From assembly GCA_017411945.1 (NCBI GenBank), contig JAFQPD010000064.1:1-38949 (forward strand): 38,949 nt of DNA, given 5' to 3'. Position 1 is the stretch's first letter; every line of letters starts with the position of its first letter. Shown piece by piece: positions 15,582 to 24,200 of this stretch. The notes under the pieces are model-generated. The model saw nothing but the letters and a program-made list of their open reading frames with translations, was not told the DNA's origin and searched no databases. Both the position numbers and the translations under genes were made by a program. Origin of the DNA: Mailhella sp. (lineage in GTDB: Bacteria > Desulfobacterota > Desulfovibrionia > Desulfovibrionales > Desulfovibrionaceae).

Positions 15582-16589
15582 TTAGATCTTGCCGTACTGC
15601 TTGTAGACTTCGATGACCTGATCCACGTCGTCGGCAGAACCGATGATGAGCGGGGTGCGCTCGTGGATGGCGGTGGGCGTCTTTTCAAGGATGCGGTTCT
15701 TGCCGTCGATGGCCTTGCCGCCGGCCTGTTCGGCGAGGAAGGCGAGCGGGTTGGCTTCGTACATGAGGCGCAGCTTGCCGCGGGGGTGCTTGGAGTCTTC
15801 AGGATAGAAGAAGACGCCGCCCTTGAGCAGGGTACGGTGGAAGTCGGCCACGAGGGAACCGACATAGCGGGTGGGACGGGGGGCGTAGCCGATGGGGCGG
15901 GAGAAGGAGTGGACGGCCTTCTGGGTGCCTTCGTCCCAGTAATTGAAGTAGCCGTGGTTGGCAGAGTAGTACTTGCCGATGCGCGGGATCTGGATGTTGG
16001 GATGGGTGAGCAGGAATTCACCGATGGAGGAGTCGAGGGTGAAGCCGTTCACGCCGTGGCCGGTGGAGTACACCAGCATGGTGGAGGAGCCGTACAGGAA
16101 GTAGCCGGCGGCCACCTGTTCCAGGCCGGGACGGAGAAGGGCGTCGGAGTTGAGTTCCCAGTAGTTCTCGTCGTCGGAGCGGCGGTAGATGGAGAAGATG
16201 GTGCCGATGCTCACGCCCACGTCGATGTTGGAAGAGCCGTCCAGCGGATCGAAGAAGATGACGTAGTGGCCATGAGGTTCGTTTTCGGGCACGAAGAAGG
16301 GTTCGGCCATTTCTTCTGAGCCGACGGCGCAGACGGAGCCGGAACTCTGCATGCGGTATACCAGCGTGTTGTTGGCGAAGATGTCGAGCTTCTGGACCTG
16401 TTCGCCCTGCACGTTCATGGAACCCGTTGCGCCCAGGATGTCGACGAGGCCGGCCTGGTTGACGTTACGGGAAATGATCTTGGCGGAGAGGATAAGGTCG
16501 TGCATAAGGGCGGTGAACTGGCCCGTAGCTTTGGGAGACCATCTGCGCTGCGATGCGATAAGGTGTTCAATTGCGGTGACTTCAGACAT
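15582..16589 (-). CDS. fbp: Class I fructose-1,6-bisphosphatase
   Basis: This 335-residue enzyme hydrolyses fructose 1,6-bisphosphate to fructose 6-phosphate, the committing step of gluconeogenesis. The metal-binding signature FFDPLDGSSNID (residues 112-123) is intact, preceded by GSEEMAEP, and followed by YGSSTMLVYSTG, RYVGSLVADFHRTLLKGGVFFYP and KLRLMYEANPLAFLAEQAGG, all in class I order. The ATG at 16589 has AAGGAG at good spacing; the longer frame to 16634 lacks a ribosome binding site. Its own promoter is at 16676-16705. A heterotrophic or acetate/lactate-using anaerobe needs this enzyme for hexose synthesis. Confidence 0.96.
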   Translation of the reverse strand: MSEVTAIEHLIASQRRWSPKATGQFTALMHDLILSAKIISRNVNQAGLVDILGATGSMNVQGEQVQKLDIFANNTLVYRMQSSGSVCAVGSEEMAEPFFVPENEPHGHYVIFFDPLDGSSNIDVGVSIGTIFSIYRRSDDENYWELNSDALLRPGLEQVAAGYFLYGSSTMLVYSTGHGVNGFTLDSSIGEFLLTHPNIQIPRIGKYYSANHGYFNYWDEGTQKAVHSFSRPIGYAPRPTRYVGSLVADFHRTLLKGGVFFYPEDSKHPRGKLRLMYEANPLAFLAEQAGGKAIDGKNRILEKTPTAIHERTPLIIGSADDVDQVIEVYKQYGKI

Positions 16590-16675
16590 ATCCAAGCTCC
16601 TTGGTGCTGGCTCCGGTCGTTCGCATGGCGTCAACAGCTTTGCGCTGGGATCGGGGCTGCTGTTATTTGCCAGTG

Positions 16676-16705
16676 GTTATAGCATGAACAGGGGTAAATG
16701 TGCAA
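16676..16705 (-). promoter_or_regulatory. Putative sigma70 promoter of fbp
   Basis: On the minus strand TTGCAC (16700-16705) and TATAAC (16676-16681) are 18 nt apart. The transcript would carry a leader of about 80 nt. Each box has four or five consensus matches. Confidence 0.55.
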
Positions 16706-16730
16706 TAAGTTACAAGGCGAATATCGTCCT

Positions 16731-17498
16731 TTACCGGGCCTTGCTGGCAAAGACCAGCGGCTTTCCGCCGAGGTAGCGAGTCACCCAGATCATGGAACCG
16801 TTTTCGTTGGAAAGCTCGCCGCTGCTTTCTTCCTTGAGCAGGGATGCCCAGTCGACTTTGCCCAGAGGGCTGGCGTCGTAGTCCACATCGCCGCACCAGA
16901 TGAGCGTGTCCGTCGAACGGACGACCAAATCTCCCGGAGAGGAGACGTAGGGCAGGAGAGCGCGGAAGTCGAAGGTGGCCACAAGGAAGAGCTGGAGCTG
17001 GTCTTCCTGAAGGAAGGGGCGGGCCAGCACTATCTCGGGGCCGAGAGGCGTATCCTGCACGAAGGCGCGCAGGTCGCGTGGCAGGGCCTTGGGGGCGGTG
17101 CTCAGGAGGGGCGAGTAGTCCAGCTGCTTGAGCGGAACAGGGGGGATGGAGGCGCCGAGCGTTCCGTCGGGAGCCACCATGGCCAGCCCGGAGAGCCACG
17201 GGAAACGGCGCAGGAGTGCTGCCGCCCCCTGCCCGTCGGGCGGGGTGGCGAAGGCGTCCAGGGCTTTTTCGAGCCTGATGAGCTCGTTGTCGAGCGCCAT
17301 CATGCGCTGGGCCAGGCCGCGTTCGCCGTCTTCAAGCACGGTGCGGTCCGTGATGTCTACCGATTCGGGGCGGTTGATGTGCGTATAGTAGAATTTCTTG
17401 CTGTCCTTGTAGCAGCTCTCGATCGTGGAGCAGCCGGGGAGGGCCAGAACGAGTGCGGGAAGGAGGCAGAGAAGAAGGGGGCGTATGCTGCAGCGCAT
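16731..17498 (-). CDS. Predicted lipoprotein of unknown function
   Basis: This 255-residue protein starts with a lipoprotein signal peptide (MRCSIRPLLL...ALPGC; lipidated Cys23). Residues about 55-80 form a likely short coiled coil (QRMMALDNELIRLEKALDAF), and the remainder alternates beta strands with segments such as GLAMVAPDGTLGASIPP, VLARPFLQEDQLQLFLVATF and DLVVRSTDTLIWCGDVDYD. That strand order, with a central PDG turn, resembles a Cache/PAS-like sensor domain, but I do not recognise the family and this is only a fold impression. It is the last gene of the pgsA-ftsB-TPR cluster, 18 nt after the TPR gene, so it may serve the envelope. No terminator is clear after it. Confidence 0.75.
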   Translation of the reverse strand: MRCSIRPLLLCLLPALVLALPGCSTIESCYKDSKKFYYTHINRPESVDITDRTVLEDGERGLAQRMMALDNELIRLEKALDAFATPPDGQGAAALLRRFPWLSGLAMVAPDGTLGASIPPVPLKQLDYSPLLSTAPKALPRDLRAFVQDTPLGPEIVLARPFLQEDQLQLFLVATFDFRALLPYVSSPGDLVVRSTDTLIWCGDVDYDASPLGKVDWASLLKEESSGELSNENGSMIWVTRYLGGKPLVFASKAR

Positions 17499-17516
17499 GT
17501 TTTCTCCAGCCGCGCG

Positions 17517-18539
17517 TCAGGCGCGGTTACGGTTTTCCAGCCTGGCGGCCAGCGATTCCAGCATGTCGAGCACGCCGGAAGCGGAAGACTGGTCAGAAGC
17601 GGTGTGTTCCGTATTCTGCAGAAGGCTGGTCAGTTTGGCGTTGAGTTCTGCCTTTTCCTCGGCGGAAGAGCAGGACTCGAGCAGTTCGCGATAGATTTCA
17701 GCGGCTTCGTCTGTGGCACCCTGCTCTTCGAGCACTCGGGCCATGGAGCGGGTACGGAGCGAGCTTTTTCCCTCCAGCAGGCCGCGCGGCACTGTGGCCA
17801 TGGCCGGGACGTAGCCAGTGTCCTCCGGAGCGGGCAGGGGGGATGGGGCGTCGGCAGCCTGTGCGGCGGCCTGAACGAAGAGCAGGGCGGGAACGGGCTG
17901 TTCTTCCTGCTCGTCATCGTAGATGTCATCCTCGTCCGGGACAGAGTCCAGAGCATGCCATGCCGCATCTTCCGGCATGGTGAACGCTCTGCCTTCTGCC
18001 GGGCCTGCTTCAGAGGGCAGGGGGGCGGGAGCGTTCCCGGAAATATGGGGGGGCTCCTGCGGAGCCGGGGGGGCGGGGCGCGGAGTGCGCCCTTCGCCTT
18101 CCAGTGCGGCGATTCCGGCTTCGAAAACATCGGCGAGGCTGTGCCCGTTTTTCTGCATGGAAGCGGCGAAAAAGAGAAGCATGGCGGCCAGGTCGGCCCT
18201 CAGGCCGGGGCGGCGGCTCCATATGCGCCAGAGCGCGGGTGCCTGGCCCAGCAGCTCGATGATGCCTTCGGCTTCGAGACCTGCGGAGGCGTCCTGCCCG
18301 GCAAGGTGCAGGAGTTCGATGAGATAGAGCCTGGCCTCAAGGAATTCCGGATGCCTGCCGAGCCCGGCCTTGAGCACGTCCACGGCATCGCCTGTACGGC
18401 CGAGCTCTGCAAGGAGACGGGCGTAGGGAAGGAATATGCGAGAGTTGGGATCGAGCGAAAGTACTTCCTGATACCATTTCGCTTTCTCGGAGCGGCCATT
18501 GCCTGCAAGGGGCGAATCCATGGCGATGCGTTCATTCAT
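17517..18539 (-). CDS. Tetratricopeptide-like protein with a proline-rich linker
   Basis: This 340-residue protein has no signal peptide. Residues about 15-100 are TPR-like (AKWYQEVLSLDPNSRIFLPYARLLAELGR, AVDVLKAGLGRHPEFLEARLYLIELL). Residues about 150-185 are rich in Pro and Ala, followed by an acidic patch DEDDIYDDEQEEQ near 203-215, and then a second helical repeat (RTRSMARVLEEQGATDEAAEIYRELLESC) near 268-297. The end, about 320-340, is a helix with LDMLESLAARLENRN. Such proteins act as scaffolds; no specific role can be assigned. The start overlaps the ftsB-type stop in ATGA, so it is made together with the divisome-type protein. The long linker suggests two binding modules. Confidence 0.8.
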   Translation of the reverse strand: MNERIAMDSPLAGNGRSEKAKWYQEVLSLDPNSRIFLPYARLLAELGRTGDAVDVLKAGLGRHPEFLEARLYLIELLHLAGQDASAGLEAEGIIELLGQAPALWRIWSRRPGLRADLAAMLLFFAASMQKNGHSLADVFEAGIAALEGEGRTPRPAPPAPQEPPHISGNAPAPLPSEAGPAEGRAFTMPEDAAWHALDSVPDEDDIYDDEQEEQPVPALLFVQAAAQAADAPSPLPAPEDTGYVPAMATVPRGLLEGKSSLRTRSMARVLEEQGATDEAAEIYRELLESCSSAEEKAELNAKLTSLLQNTEHTASDQSSASGVLDMLESLAARLENRNRA

Positions 18540-18889
18540 GGCGTGCTCTCCGTACCTTTTTCAGGTCTGGCATCCAGCCGCTTCTTGTCGAAAAGATAGA
18601 GGATCTCGTTTTCCCGCACATAGTTGAGGCGCTGGCGTATCACCTTTTCCACATAGTCCGGGTCGGTCTTCAGGAGGCGTATCTCCCGGCTGAGGGCGGC
18701 GCGCTTCTCGTTGAGGGCGCACAGCTCCTGCGAGACTTCGCTGTGCTTTTCCTTGAGTGCGTACCACGAGTGGATGCTGCCGGAGCCCCACATGAGACGG
18801 CTGAAGAGAGCCGCGTTGAGCAGGAGGAGCAGAACGAGGAAAAGCATTTTGCCGAGGGCGGCAGGAGCGAAGGGCAGCTTGCGGGCCAT
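18536..18889 (-). CDS. Septum formation initiator family protein (FtsB/DivIC-like)
   Basis: This 117-residue single-pass membrane protein resembles FtsB/DivIC, which joins FtsL and FtsQ in the division-site complex. It has a short basic cytoplasmic tail, one membrane helix (MLFLVLLLLLNAALFSRLMWG, about residues 15-35), a periplasmic coiled coil with LKEKHSEVSQELCALNEKRAALSREIRLLK (about 45-74), and the family's DPDYVEKVIRQRLNYVRENEILYLF motif (about 76-100). It lies between pgsA and the TPR gene, separated by 16 nt and overlapping by 4 nt, which points to one envelope-growth operon. Confidence 0.88.
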   Translation of the reverse strand: MARKLPFAPAALGKMLFLVLLLLLNAALFSRLMWGSGSIHSWYALKEKHSEVSQELCALNEKRAALSREIRLLKTDPDYVEKVIRQRLNYVRENEILYLFDKKRLDARPEKGTESTP

Positions 18890-18905
18890 GGTGTCTCGCT
18901 GGGGA

Positions 18906-19496
18906 TCAGAGGGCGCCCTTCACGCTGGCGCGCCATTCGCGGTAGAACTGGTAGAAGTAGTTGCAGCCGGAGAAAATGGTGAGCACGAGGGCGATGTAGA
19001 GGATGAGCGTACCCAGAGTATGCATGGGGATGCCCATGAAGTCGTAGTGGATGAGCAGGGGCACCATGGCGATGATCTGGAAGGTGGTCTTCCATTTGCC
19101 GTACCAGTCGGCGGCGATGACCACGCCCTTGTCGGCGGCCACGGCGCGCAGGCCGGTGACGGCCAGCTCGCGGATGATGATAATATTGACGATCCAAGCG
19201 GGGACCCAGCCGAGGCCCACCATTTCAACGAGGATGGCGCAGATGAGGAGCTTGTCGGCCAGAGGGTCGAGGAACTTGCCGAAGTTCGTGACCTGCTGTT
19301 CCTTGCGGGCGATGTAGCCGTCCACGAAGTCGCTGATGGCGGCGAGAACGAACAGGAACATGGCGATCCAGCAGGTGTAGATGTTGGGATAGTGGATGAG
19401 GATGAGGATCGGGATGATGGCGCCGCAGCGCATGAGGGTGATACGGTTGGCCCAGCCCATCTTGGCGAAGATCTGCCTCATATCCGTGAGAAACAT
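18906..19496 (-). CDS. pgsA: CDP-diacylglycerol-glycerol-3-phosphate 3-phosphatidyltransferase
   Basis: This 196-residue inner-membrane enzyme makes phosphatidylglycerol phosphate from CDP-diacylglycerol and glycerol 3-phosphate, the first step to phosphatidylglycerol and cardiolipin. The CDP-alcohol phosphotransferase motif D-x2-D-G-x2-A-R-x8-G-x3-D-x3-D is complete in SDFVDGYIARKE followed by GKFLDPLADKL. Five to six membrane helices are visible. I chose the ATG at 19496 because AGGAG lies 7 nt upstream; a longer reading to 19520 has no good ribosome binding site. First gene of the pgsA-ftsB-TPR-lipoprotein cluster. Confidence 0.93.
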   Translation of the reverse strand: MFLTDMRQIFAKMGWANRITLMRCGAIIPILILIHYPNIYTCWIAMFLFVLAAISDFVDGYIARKEQQVTNFGKFLDPLADKLLICAILVEMVGLGWVPAWIVNIIIIRELAVTGLRAVAADKGVVIAADWYGKWKTTFQIIAMVPLLIHYDFMGIPMHTLGTLILYIALVLTIFSGCNYFYQFYREWRASVKGAL

Positions 19497-19836
19497 AAAA
19501 AAACTCCTGCTGTGGGACATTATGCTTTCGCCTTATCACAAAGCAGGTAGGCGCGGCAAGGCGAAACGGGCGGACAGGAAGGAAAAAAAGCCGTGGCATC
19601 AAAGAATCCCGAGGGATTGTCCGTCTGGCGGGTGCGGCGGCGGATGGATGCGCCCGCAAGGATTTGCAAGGTAAATGTGCCGGGCCGGTCCTTGACATGT
19701 GGGCCGAGTATGCGAAAACATCACAAGGACCGTGACGCCCTGCGGGGGCTGAGCTTCGCTCCGGCCTCCTGCCCTTTTTCTCCTCATTTTTCGTGCGTCC
19801 GGCCATGACCGGGCCAGTGCCCAGACAAGGAAAAAA
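19497..19836. other. Divergent intergenic region between pgsA and the M23 peptidase gene
   Basis: This 340-nt gap holds no gene I can support. A perfect inverted repeat AATCCC-GA-GGGATT lies at 19605-19618. A TTGACA at 19692-19697 is followed by no convincing -10 (AAAACA 17 nt on), so the promoter for the peptidase gene is uncertain. No terminator is evident for either strand. Confidence 0.5.
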
Positions 19837-21198
19837 ATGTTCAAGAGAAAGCCTTCGTTCCGCTCTTCCGGGAAGCGTTCATCCGGCCTTTCCGTCGTAG
19901 CCCTTCTTCTCATCCTCGGCGCCGCCGGCGCCGGGGCATGGCTGCTCATGCGCGACCTGAGCGGCCCCGTGATGAGCCTTGCGCCCGAAACTGCCCGCGT
20001 AGGCCTTGCCCAGCCCCTGGAAGTGGCCGTGAGCGACAAGTCCGGCGTGCAGAGCGTTACCGTCTCCGTGAAGCGCGGCTCCCAGTCCATGGTGGTGAAG
20101 CAGGAAACGTACGCTGTGCCGGAGCAGAGCCGCAGGATAGTCTTCGACCTCAAGGACACCCGCCTTCCTGAAGGTGCCTTCGAACTTGAGGTGCGTGCCG
20201 TGGACGCATCCTATGCCGGATTCGGCAGGGGCAACTCCGCCACGTTCACCAAGCCTATGGTGCTGGACTCCAAGCCGCCCCGCATCGCAGTGAAGACCGT
20301 TCCGCCCGCCATCCACAGGGGCGGCGCGGCCATCATCGTCTATACGCTTTCCGAAGACGTGCAGAAGACCGGCGTACAGGTGGGCGACCTTTTCTTCCCC
20401 GGCTATAAGCAGGAGAACGGCGGCTACGCCTGCCTTTTCGCTTTCCCCATCACGATGCGTACGGACGGCTATCATCCTGAGATAATGGCTCAGGACATGG
20501 CCGGCAACGTGACCTCCAGCCGCCTGCTGGTGCGCGCCCTGAACAAGAATTATCGCGCCGATACGCTGAACATCCCGGAATCCTTCCTCAACTACAAGGC
20601 CAACGAGCTGGCTCAGCTCTGCCCTGAGAAGGACACCCCGCTGGAGCAGTACCTCTGCTCCAACAACAAGGTGCGAGCCGCCAACGATGCCAAGCTCCTC
20701 GAACTGGCCGCCGATCCGGGCAACGTGACGCCCCGCTTCGTCTGGGAAGGGCCTTTCCGCCGCCTGCCCCGTTCTGCGGTGAAGGCCAATTTCGGCGACC
20801 ACCGCACCTATGTGGACGGGCATCGCACCAAAATAGACGAGCAGACCCATATGGGGCTCGACCTCGCCTCCGTGGCACAGGCCCCCATCCCTGCTTCCGC
20901 AGCAGGCCGCGTCATCTGGGCCGACTACCTCGGCATACACGGCCATATGGTGCTCATCGACCATGGCCTCGGCCTCATGACCCAGTACTCGCACCTCACC
21001 GACTACAAGGTGAACGTGGGCGACGTGGTGAAGGCTGGCGACATCGTGGGCACCACGGGCGTGAGCGGCCTTGCCGGCGGCGACCATCTGCACTTCGGGG
21101 TGCTTGTGGGCGGCGTGCCCGTACAGCCTCTCGAATGGCTGGACAGCTCATGGGTGAAGAACAACATCACGAGCCGCCTCAAGACCAACGTAAAATAA
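19837..21198 (+). CDS. Membrane-anchored M23 family metallopeptidase (LytM-type)
   Basis: This 453-residue protein has a basic N-terminus, one membrane helix (about residues 18-38), a roughly 270-residue periplasmic region of beta-sandwich character, and a C-terminal LytM domain. The zinc ligands and catalytic residues are present: His338 and Asp342 in HMGLD, His386 in QYSHL, and His417/His419 in DHLHFGV, so it should be an active glycyl or D-Ala-type endopeptidase on peptidoglycan, not a degenerate activator like NlpD. Length and layout fit envelope cell-wall hydrolases that act in growth or division. AAGGA lies upstream of the ATG. Target bond not determined. Confidence 0.9.
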   Translation: MFKRKPSFRSSGKRSSGLSVVALLLILGAAGAGAWLLMRDLSGPVMSLAPETARVGLAQPLEVAVSDKSGVQSVTVSVKRGSQSMVVKQETYAVPEQSRRIVFDLKDTRLPEGAFELEVRAVDASYAGFGRGNSATFTKPMVLDSKPPRIAVKTVPPAIHRGGAAIIVYTLSEDVQKTGVQVGDLFFPGYKQENGGYACLFAFPITMRTDGYHPEIMAQDMAGNVTSSRLLVRALNKNYRADTLNIPESFLNYKANELAQLCPEKDTPLEQYLCSNNKVRAANDAKLLELAADPGNVTPRFVWEGPFRRLPRSAVKANFGDHRTYVDGHRTKIDEQTHMGLDLASVAQAPIPASAAGRVIWADYLGIHGHMVLIDHGLGLMTQYSHLTDYKVNVGDVVKAGDIVGTTGVSGLAGGDHLHFGVLVGGVPVQPLEWLDSSWVKNNITSRLKTNVK

Positions 21199-21216
21199 TT
21201 TTCGAGCCTTATGAAC

Positions 21217-21262
21217 GGAGCGCCGGGCGGCAGACGTCCGGCTCTTTCGTTTTCTTTGTTTT
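21217..21262 (+). terminator. Weak hairpin after the M23 peptidase gene
   Basis: GAGC and CCGG pair with CCGG and GCTC arms with a 2-nt bulge, followed by TTTCGTTTTC. The stem is imperfect, so termination is probably partial and the following oxidoreductase gene could receive read-through. Confidence 0.35.
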
Positions 21263-21278
21263 CTAAGGAGAGAGTGCC

Positions 21279-24200
21279 ATGCCTCATAAAGGGCCCCATA
21301 TTTCCATCTCGGCCGAGTATGTGGTCAACCGCATCCTGCGCATCAACCTCGATGAGTTCGAACGCTGGCCGCAGAGCGTGCGCCAGCTTGCCATCGAACT
21401 TGCCGAGGAGCTGTTCCTCGTGGCCTACAATCCTTTCATCTCCGCTTCTGCGGTGAGGAAGAGCGTGAACGAACGCTACCAGAGCGAATCGCAGTCTCTG
21501 GCGCATCAGTACGCCACGGCCATAAGCGAAGGCATCACCATGTTCTGGAGCGCGCATGAGGCTGAACTCGCCTTCTGCAAGGAACTGGAGGCCCGCCTTT
21601 CTGCCATTATGCCCGACAGCTGCATCATGCGCCGCCGCGGCGCGCTGGTGGCTTCCTCCACCGATGCGACAGACCTTCGCATGGAGCTTCCTCTCCTCGT
21701 GGTCGAGCCTGATACCCCGGAGCAGATGAGCGCGCTCGTGCGCCTCGCCAACGAGATGAAGTTCGCTCTCATCCCCCGGGGCGGAGCCTCCGGCCTCACC
21801 GGCGGAACTGTGCCCGCCCGCAAGCGCACTGTGGTGGTGAGCACCACGCGCCTCACGGCCAAGTCCGTTGACGTGGAAGCGAAGACCATGACCTGCCAGG
21901 CCGGCGTCATCACGCAGGACGCCATCGACTTCGCGGCCTCCAAGGGCCTGCTCTTCACTGTCGACCCGGCTTCCAAGACGGCGTCCACCATCGGCGGCAA
22001 CGTGGCCGAGAATTCCGGCGGCCCGTTCTGCTTCGAGTATGGCACCACCATAGACAACCTGCTCTCGTGGAGCATGGTCACGCCCACGGGCGAGATCATC
22101 CGCATCGAGCGCGTCGATCATCCCCGCCATAAGATCATGCCCGGCGAAACGGCCGTCTTCGAAGTGAAGGACCTTTCCGGCGGCATGCGCAATGTGGTGC
22201 GCCTCAAGGGCGGCGACGTGCGTCAGGACGGCCTCGGCAAGGACGTGACCAATAAGCTGCTCGACGGCCTGCCCGGCATGCAGAAGGAAGGCATAGACGG
22301 CATCATCACCGAAGCTACGTTCATCCTGCATTCCATGCCGTCCAAGTCCCGCGTCATGGTGCTGGAATTCTACGGGAAGTCCATGGTCCCTGCCGCCGAG
22401 CTGGTACGCAAGATAGTGGAACTGCGCGACCGCATCCGCGAACAGGGCGGCGACGTGCGCGTTTCGGCCCTTGAGGAGTTCAACTCCAAGTATGTGCAGG
22501 CCATCAATTACAAGGCCAAGTCCGACCAGCATGAGGGAAGCCCCATCTCCGTCATCATCGTTCAGGTTGACGGCAACGATTCCTTCCTGCTCGACGATAC
22601 GGTGAAGGCCATTGCCGACCTCGCCAGGGAAGACCGCTATGTCTACGCGGCCATAGCCAGAGACAAGAAGGAAGCCGCCGAGTTCTGGGAAGACCGCCAC
22701 CGCCTTTCCGCCATAGCCAAGCGCACTTCCGGCTTCAAGATCAACGAGGACGTGGTCCTTCCCATGGCCCTCATCCCCGAATTCGCCCGCTACCTCGAAG
22801 TTCTCAACGTGGTGGCGGCTGGCGATGCCTACCGTTTCGCCTTGCAGGACCTCCTGCGCCTTCAGGGCTTCCCCATGGACGATGACGAATTCAACGCGGA
22901 GTTCGCCTTCGCTTCCCGCGTGGCCGGTTCCGATGAGTCGAACATAGACCCTGAACTCACCGACGACGCTGTGACGGAGCGTGCCGAGAGCTGGCTGGCA
23001 GCCCAGAAGGAACGCTTCCCCCGCCTTGCTTCGCGTATCGAGGCTATCCTCGAATATATGCGGAGCAGCCGTATCATCGTGGCCAGCCACATGCATGCCG
23101 GCGACGGCAACTGCCATGTGAACATTCCTGTGAACTCCAACGATCCCCGCATGATAGAGCATGCCGAGGATGTGGCTATGCAGGTCATGGCCAAAACGCA
23201 GGAGCTTGGCGGCGCGGTTTCCGGCGAGCATGGCATAGGCATCACCAAGATCACGTTCCTCGATCAGAAGCAGATGGAGGAACTGCGCGAATTCAAGATG
23301 CGCGTGGACCCGCGCGATCTGCTGAACCCCGGCAAGCTGGTCACGCGCAAGCTCCCCGTGCGGCCCTTCACCTTTTCTTTCAACCGCCTTATCGCGGATA
23401 TCCGCGAATCCGGCCTGCCGGACAAGGAATGCCTCATACGCCTGCTCGAACAGGTGCAGGTATGCACTCGCTGCGGCAAGTGCAAGCAGGTATGCCCCAT
23501 GGTCTATCCGGAGCGTTCCTTCCAGTACAACCCGCGCAATAAGAACATGATACTCGGTGCGCTCATCGAGGCCATCTACTACTCTCAGGTCACCAGCGGG
23601 AAGCCCGATCCTGATCTGCTGGTCGAACTGCGCCACCTGCTGGAACACTGCACCGGATGCGGCCGCTGTGCTTCCGTCTGCCCTGTGAAGATCGAGTCTT
23701 CCGAAGTCGCCCTCAGTTCTCTGGCCTATGTGAAGCGCGAAGGCGAGGGCGGCCACCCGCTCAAGTCTCAGGTCATCAACGTGCTTTCCGCCGATCCGGC
23801 GAAGCGCGTGCCCAAGTTCGCCAAGATGGCGGCTCTCGGCCAGAACGTGATGAACTCCTTCCTGCCGCTGGTGCCTAAGATGTGGCGTCAGCGCATGGAA
23901 AGCCCGCTCTTCTCGCACCGCGGCCCGGCCCTCGGCATGGTGAGCGTGTACGAGAGCCTGCACATGGACAGGAACGCCCCGGCGCATCTCTTCCTTCCGG
24001 CGGCGGCTGGAGTGGATGCCAAGGACGTGCTCGAGAAGCGCGTGCCTGCAGTGCTCTACTTCCCCGGCTGCGGCGGCTCCGTGTTCTACCGCCGCATCGC
24101 GCAGTCCACGCTGGCCCTGCTCATGCATGCCGGGGTGCCTGTGGTCATGCCCGGCCGCCATCTCTGCTGCGGCTATCCCGTGCTGGCCTCCGGCGATGCC

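Noticed and set aside
15033..16319. Plus-strand open frame of 428 codons
   Set aside because: It is antisense to fbp and tsaD and has shadow-type composition.
16698..18599. Plus-strand open frame of 633 codons
   Set aside because: It runs opposite the lipoprotein and TPR genes and lacks any recognisable domain.
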